This document shows positions 60,855 through 64,000 of a stretch of 64,000 nt of DNA, piece after piece. Position 1 is the stretch's first letter. Each line of letters opens with the position of its first letter. The stretch lies in contig OY782500.1 of assembly GCA_963677885.1 (NCBI GenBank), positions 4,836,001-4,900,000 of the forward strand, written 5' to 3'. Both the position numbers and the translations under genes were made by a program. This DNA is from UBA1351 sp963677885. Lineage in GTDB: Bacteria > Bacillota > Clostridia > Lachnospirales > Vallitaleaceae. The notes beneath the pieces are model-generated. The model did not search any database and was not told the origin of the DNA. It saw nothing but the letters and a program-made list of their open reading frames with translations.

Positions 60855-61001
60855 ATGAAGCATATTAAAACTTTAAATAGCACAGTTCTTCAAAACACTG
60901 TTAAACATGGTGGATGCGGCGAATGCCAAACTTCATGCCAATCAGCATGTAAGACATCATGCACAGTCGGCAACCAAAGTTGCGAAAACGAGAATAAGTA
61001 A
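60855..61001 (+). CDS. scfA: SCIFF ranthipeptide precursor peptide
   Basis: A 48-residue peptide too short for ordinary gene calling. AGGAGG (60841-60846) precedes the ATG. It starts MKHIKTLNSTVLQNTVKHGG (leader) and then has exactly six cysteines at 21, 24, 28, 32, 36 and 43, the definition of the SCIFF family (six cysteines in forty-five residues) found throughout Clostridia. Residues next to the cysteines include Thr26, Thr34, Thr37 and Asn40, and thioether cross-links from Cys to non-alpha carbons of such residues are formed by the maturase encoded next. The biological role of the mature peptide is not known. A hairpin after the stop may keep its mRNA more abundant than that of the maturase. 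Confidence 0.96.
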   Translation: MKHIKTLNSTVLQNTVKHGGCGECQTSCQSACKTSCTVGNQSCENENK

Positions 61002-61004
61002 TCT

Positions 61005-61030
61005 TAAGCAGTGACATTTGTCGCTGCTTA
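61005..61030 (+). repeat. hairpin between scfA and scfB
   Basis: An 11-bp stem with one G-T pair (61005-61015 with 61020-61030) and loop ATTT starts 3 bases after the scfA stop. No T-run follows, so it is more likely an mRNA-protecting or processing hairpin than a full terminator. Confidence 0.7.
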
Positions 61031-61082
61031 TTACTTGTCAAAGACTCATTGTCCAAGACAAGTTGTTAGGAAGGAAAATCTA

Positions 61083-62432
61083 ATGATACATCAATACAAA
61101 ATAGATGACGTTAATGTTGTCATCGATGTAAACAGTGGAGGCATTCATCTTTTTGATGATTGTTCTTATGACTATATTGAACTACTTAATGACGGCTTGA
61201 AACATGATGATATTGTGAAGCAACTGGCTGATCAATACACCCATGTTGATTTTGCTGAAGTAAAAAATGAAATTGATACATTGACAAGTCAAGGGATGCT
61301 CTTTTCAGAGGGGCATTATGACCATGTTCTTGATGGTTTCGAGGATAGAGAAACAGTTGTCAAAGCCCTTTGTCTTCATATAGCTCATGATTGTAACCTT
61401 AAATGTAAATACTGTTTTGCAGGTGAAGGTGAGTATCATGGTGACCGTTCTATGATGAGCCTTGAAGTCGGTAAGAAGGCTATTGATTTTCTTGTGGCGA
61501 ATTCAGGTAACCGCAGGAATTTGGAAATAGATTTCTTTGGTGGAGAACCTTTGATGAATTTTGAGGTTGTCAAAGAAATCGTCTATTATGCCAAATCTAT
61601 TGAAAAAGAGAATAACAAGAATTTCCGTTTTACTATTACGACCAATGGTGTGCTTCTTGATGATGCGAAAATCGAATTCATTAATGAGCATATGTATAAT
61701 GTGGTTCTTTCCTGTGATGGCCGTAAGGAAGTTCATGATTACATGAGACCGACTTCTAATAGCAAAGGTTCTTATGAACTTATAATGCCTAAGTTCAAGG
61801 ATATCGTTGCTAAGAGACAAGGTTCTTACTATATCCGTGGAACCTTTACCCACCATAATCTTGATTTTTCCAGAGACGTTATCAGTATGGCTGATGAAGG
61901 TTTTGACCTTATTTCAGTTGAACCGGTAGTAGCACCTCTTGAAGCGGATTATGCCATTCAACCTGAAGATATTAAAACCTTAGTGGCTGAATATGAGACG
62001 CTGGCAAAGGAAATGGTTGAAAGACAAAAGGCGGGACAAGGATTCCAGTTTTTCCATTTTATGATTGATCTTACCGGAGGACCCTGTGTAGCAAAACGAT
62101 TAACAGGTTGTGGTGCAGGTTCTGAATATCTAGCGGTAACTCCATTTGGAGACTTATACCCATGTCACCAGTTTGTTGGTATGGAAGACTTCAAAATGGG
62201 TACTGTTGATACCGGTGTAGAGAATATAGAATTACGTAAAGAATTTAAAGGGTGTAATGTACTGGCCAAAGAAGAATGTCAGTCCTGTTGGGCCAAGTTC
62301 TATTGCAGTGGCGGCTGCATGGCAAATGCTTACAACTATAAGGGTTCAATTCAGTCTGTTTACGACATGGGGTGTGACCTGGAGCGTAAACGAGTGGAAT
62401 GTGCCATCTATCTTAAGGCTAAAGAAGTATAA
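61083..62432 (+). CDS. scfB: radical SAM SCIFF peptide maturase
   Basis: A 449-residue enzyme that forms thioether bonds in the SCIFF peptide. The ATG at 61083 is chosen (AGGAAGG before it); longer frames run through the upstream hairpin. Residues 1-85 resemble a PqqD-like RiPP recognition element (YKIDDVNVVIDVNSGGIHLF). The radical SAM domain has CNLKCKYCF near residue 103. The C-terminal SPASM part has cysteines for two auxiliary clusters (CVAKRLTGCGAG, LYPCHQF, CQSCWAKFYCSGGCM). Length and gene order (scfA directly before, secD directly after) are typical. Confidence 0.96.
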   Translation: MIHQYKIDDVNVVIDVNSGGIHLFDDCSYDYIELLNDGLKHDDIVKQLADQYTHVDFAEVKNEIDTLTSQGMLFSEGHYDHVLDGFEDRETVVKALCLHIAHDCNLKCKYCFAGEGEYHGDRSMMSLEVGKKAIDFLVANSGNRRNLEIDFFGGEPLMNFEVVKEIVYYAKSIEKENNKNFRFTITTNGVLLDDAKIEFINEHMYNVVLSCDGRKEVHDYMRPTSNSKGSYELIMPKFKDIVAKRQGSYYIRGTFTHHNLDFSRDVISMADEGFDLISVEPVVAPLEADYAIQPEDIKTLVAEYETLAKEMVERQKAGQGFQFFHFMIDLTGGPCVAKRLTGCGAGSEYLAVTPFGDLYPCHQFVGMEDFKMGTVDTGVENIELRKEFKGCNVLAKEECQSCWAKFYCSGGCMANAYNYKGSIQSVYDMGCDLERKRVECAIYLKAKEV

Positions 62433-62450
62433 TAAGAGGAGGAAAGTAGC

Positions 62451-64000
62451 ATGAAAATCAAGAATCTGGTGATTCTCCTGGTGACATTGGCAGTAATTGG
62501 CGGTACACTTTTTGTTGCAGCTAATGGTATCGGTGAGAACAAGACAGGCAGTGCAGAAGATATCAATTTAGGTTTGGACTTGGCAGGTGGTGTCAGTATT
62601 ACATACACAACTGTTAAGGATAATCCAACAGACCAGGAAATAAGCGATACCAAGTATAAGTTAAACCAACGTATCAGCCAGAGCGGTTATACAGAGGGTG
62701 AAGTTTATATTGAAGGTAAGAATCGTATAAACGTAGATATACCAAATGTTGATGATCCAAATAAAGTGCTTGAGGAACTGGGCCAACCTGGTGATCTTAA
62801 GTTTATAGATGAAGAAGGAAACGTTATCATCACTGGTAGTGATGTAAAAGATGCCAACGCTCAAAGCGATCCGGATGGAATTGGTTATATTGTTGAGCTG
62901 GTTTTAAATAGTGAAGGAAAAGATAAGTTTTCTGAAGGAACTGCAGCTAATGTAGGTAAAACAATCGCCATCGTTTACAATGGTGAGGTTCTCATGGCTC
63001 CACGGGTTAGCAGTCAGATCGATAATGGTGTAGCCAGTATTTCAGGTATGAGTAATTCAGAAGAAGCTTTTGAATTAGCAACATATATCCGTATCGGTGC
63101 ACTTCCTCTTGAGCTTGAAGAATTATATTCAAGTGTGGTTGGTGCAAAGATGGGTGAGGATGCAATTAATACATCTCTTACTGCCGGTCTTATCGGAATT
63201 CTTCTTGTTTTTGCTTTTATGATTGTTTTCTACCGTTTGCCTGGTTTTGCTGCGTCAATAGCTTTGGCTTTTTATGCAGGACTTGTCATTGTACTCTTAA
63301 GTATATTTGACTTGACTTTAACATTACCTGGTATAGCCGGTATTATTCTTTCGGTCGGTATGGCCGTTGATGCCAATGTTATTATCTTCTCCAGACTTAA
63401 AGAAGAAATTGCGATGGGCAAAACCCTTAGGGCATCTGTTAAGGCTGGATTTAAGAAAGCGACAACAGCAATTGTTGACGGTAATGTAACAACCCTTATT
63501 GCAGCCCTTGTTCTCTATATCATGGGAACCGGTCCGGTAAGAGGTTTTGCTCAGACCCTTGCTCTTGGTATTGTTGTATCCATGTTTACAGCACTTGTTG
63601 TAACAAGAATTCTTTTGATTTCTTTTGTTGAGCTTAAGATTAAGAACAAGAAGTTATATGGTATTGGTCATGATGCCAAAGTTTTTGATATTATTGAAAG
63701 AAAAAGACTATGGTTTGGTATTTCTATTGTCGTCATTGCTGCAGGGTTTGTATTCCTTCCTGTTAACGCAGGGGCTAGAGATAACCTTTTGAACTTTGAT
63801 ATTGAGTTTGCGGGCGGTACATCAACTTCTGTAACAACAGATACTGTTATGTTTGAAGATGTTGAAGATTTACAAACAGGCCTTCTTGATCTTGTTGTCG
63901 AGGCAACCGGTGATGACACTCCGCAAATGAATGTAGTTAGTGGTGTTAACGGCCAAGGTCAGTTTGTCATCAAAACAAAGTCATTGGATACAGACCAGGG
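62451..64000 (+). CDS. secDF: protein translocase subunit SecDF, fused, 3' end cut by window
   Basis: SecDF uses the ion gradient to pull proteins out of the SecYEG channel. The open frame from the ATG at 62451 (AGAGGAGG before it) runs 516 codons to the window edge without a stop. Helix one is at 7-27, then comes the large extracellular P1 domain (LGLDLAGGVSITY to about 225) and five helices with the SecD signature GMAVDANVIIFSRLKEE near 306. After about residue 410 a second start-like helix and DIEFAGGTSTSVTT match the beginning of SecF, so SecD and SecF are one chain here. It follows yajC by 4.6 kb, with the PHP, ABC-F and scf genes between. Confidence 0.95.
   Translation, partial: MKIKNLVILLVTLAVIGGTLFVAANGIGENKTGSAEDINLGLDLAGGVSITYTTVKDNPTDQEISDTKYKLNQRISQSGYTEGEVYIEGKNRINVDIPNVDDPNKVLEELGQPGDLKFIDEEGNVIITGSDVKDANAQSDPDGIGYIVELVLNSEGKDKFSEGTAANVGKTIAIVYNGEVLMAPRVSSQIDNGVASISGMSNSEEAFELATYIRIGALPLELEELYSSVVGAKMGEDAINTSLTAGLIGILLVFAFMIVFYRLPGFAASIALAFYAGLVIVLLSIFDLTLTLPGIAGIILSVGMAVDANVIIFSRLKEEIAMGKTLRASVKAGFKKATTAIVDGNVTTLIAALVLYIMGTGPVRGFAQTLALGIVVSMFTALVVTRILLISFVELKIKNKKLYGIGHDAKVFDIIERKRLWFGISIVVIAAGFVFLPVNAGARDNLLNFDIEFAGGTSTSVTTDTVMFEDVEDLQTGLLDLVVEATGDDTPQMNVVSGVNGQGQFVIKTKSLDTDQ

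Noticed and set aside
61011..61082. Upstream extension of scfB by 24 residues
   Set aside because: That stretch is the hairpin after scfA, has no ribosome site, and the ATG at 61083 follows AGGAAGG.

Overview
The window is a 64 kb stretch of a low-GC Firmicutes chromosome, most likely a member of class Clostridia and probably in or near the Lachnospiraceae. The reasons are the gene order clpC - small conserved protein - radA, the order tgt - yajC - SCIFF precursor - SCIFF maturase - secDF, a citrate synthase of the Re-type (HMGL-like) family next to an NAD-type isocitrate dehydrogenase, a valine-type T-box in front of ilvB, Rex, gatCAB, strong AGGAGG ribosome binding sites and consensus sigma-A promoters. 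No rRNA, tRNA, CRISPR array, transposase or phage gene was seen. Both ends cut genes: clpC lacks its 5' part and secDF lacks its 3' part.

Layout. 1-10.6 kb: clpC, a conserved small protein, radA, a GGDEF-EAL protein, a DegV protein, a lipoprotein and leuS. 10.7-16.7 kb: a Cache-GGDEF-EAL protein, then an intergenic region with three DnaA-box-like 9-mers and a 24-bp palindrome over a promoter, then Re-citrate synthase, isocitrate dehydrogenase and a GntR regulator. 16.7-31 kb is the most accessory part: an ABC-F protein, an unrecognised membrane-anchored protein behind a repeat array, an AraC regulator, a sugar-type ABC importer with two permeases and a lipoprotein receptor, an esterase, and a PadR-controlled pair of an OFA-type MFS transporter and an iron-sulfur flavin ene-reductase. 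31-43.4 kb is housekeeping: rex, acpS, nnr, alr, a MATE pump, yebC, ligA and gatCAB. 43.6-48.7 kb: a TPR-GAF-GGDEF protein, then T-box, ilvB and metA. 48.7-49.45 kb is a 774-base gene-free region with two long rod-like folded elements. 49.45-56.2 kb: an aldo/keto reductase with ferredoxin domain, an lspA homologue, aroC, an HD-GYP response regulator and a hybrid histidine kinase. 56.2-64 kb: tgt, yajC, a PHP phosphoesterase, a second ABC-F protein, the SCIFF ranthipeptide pair scfA-scfB and secDF.

How the genes work together. Four proteins make or break cyclic di-GMP (two GGDEF-EAL, one GGDEF, one HD-GYP), so this nucleotide is a major signal here. Citrate synthase and isocitrate dehydrogenase give the oxidative route from oxaloacetate to 2-oxoglutarate, probably under the nearby GntR protein. 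The ABC importer, esterase, MFS transporter and flavin reductase look like a scavenging or detoxification region for unknown small molecules with three local regulators. ScfA and ScfB form the SCIFF thioether peptide system, whose biological role is still unclear, placed among protein-export genes. All function statements rest on reading motifs by eye; no database search was run.
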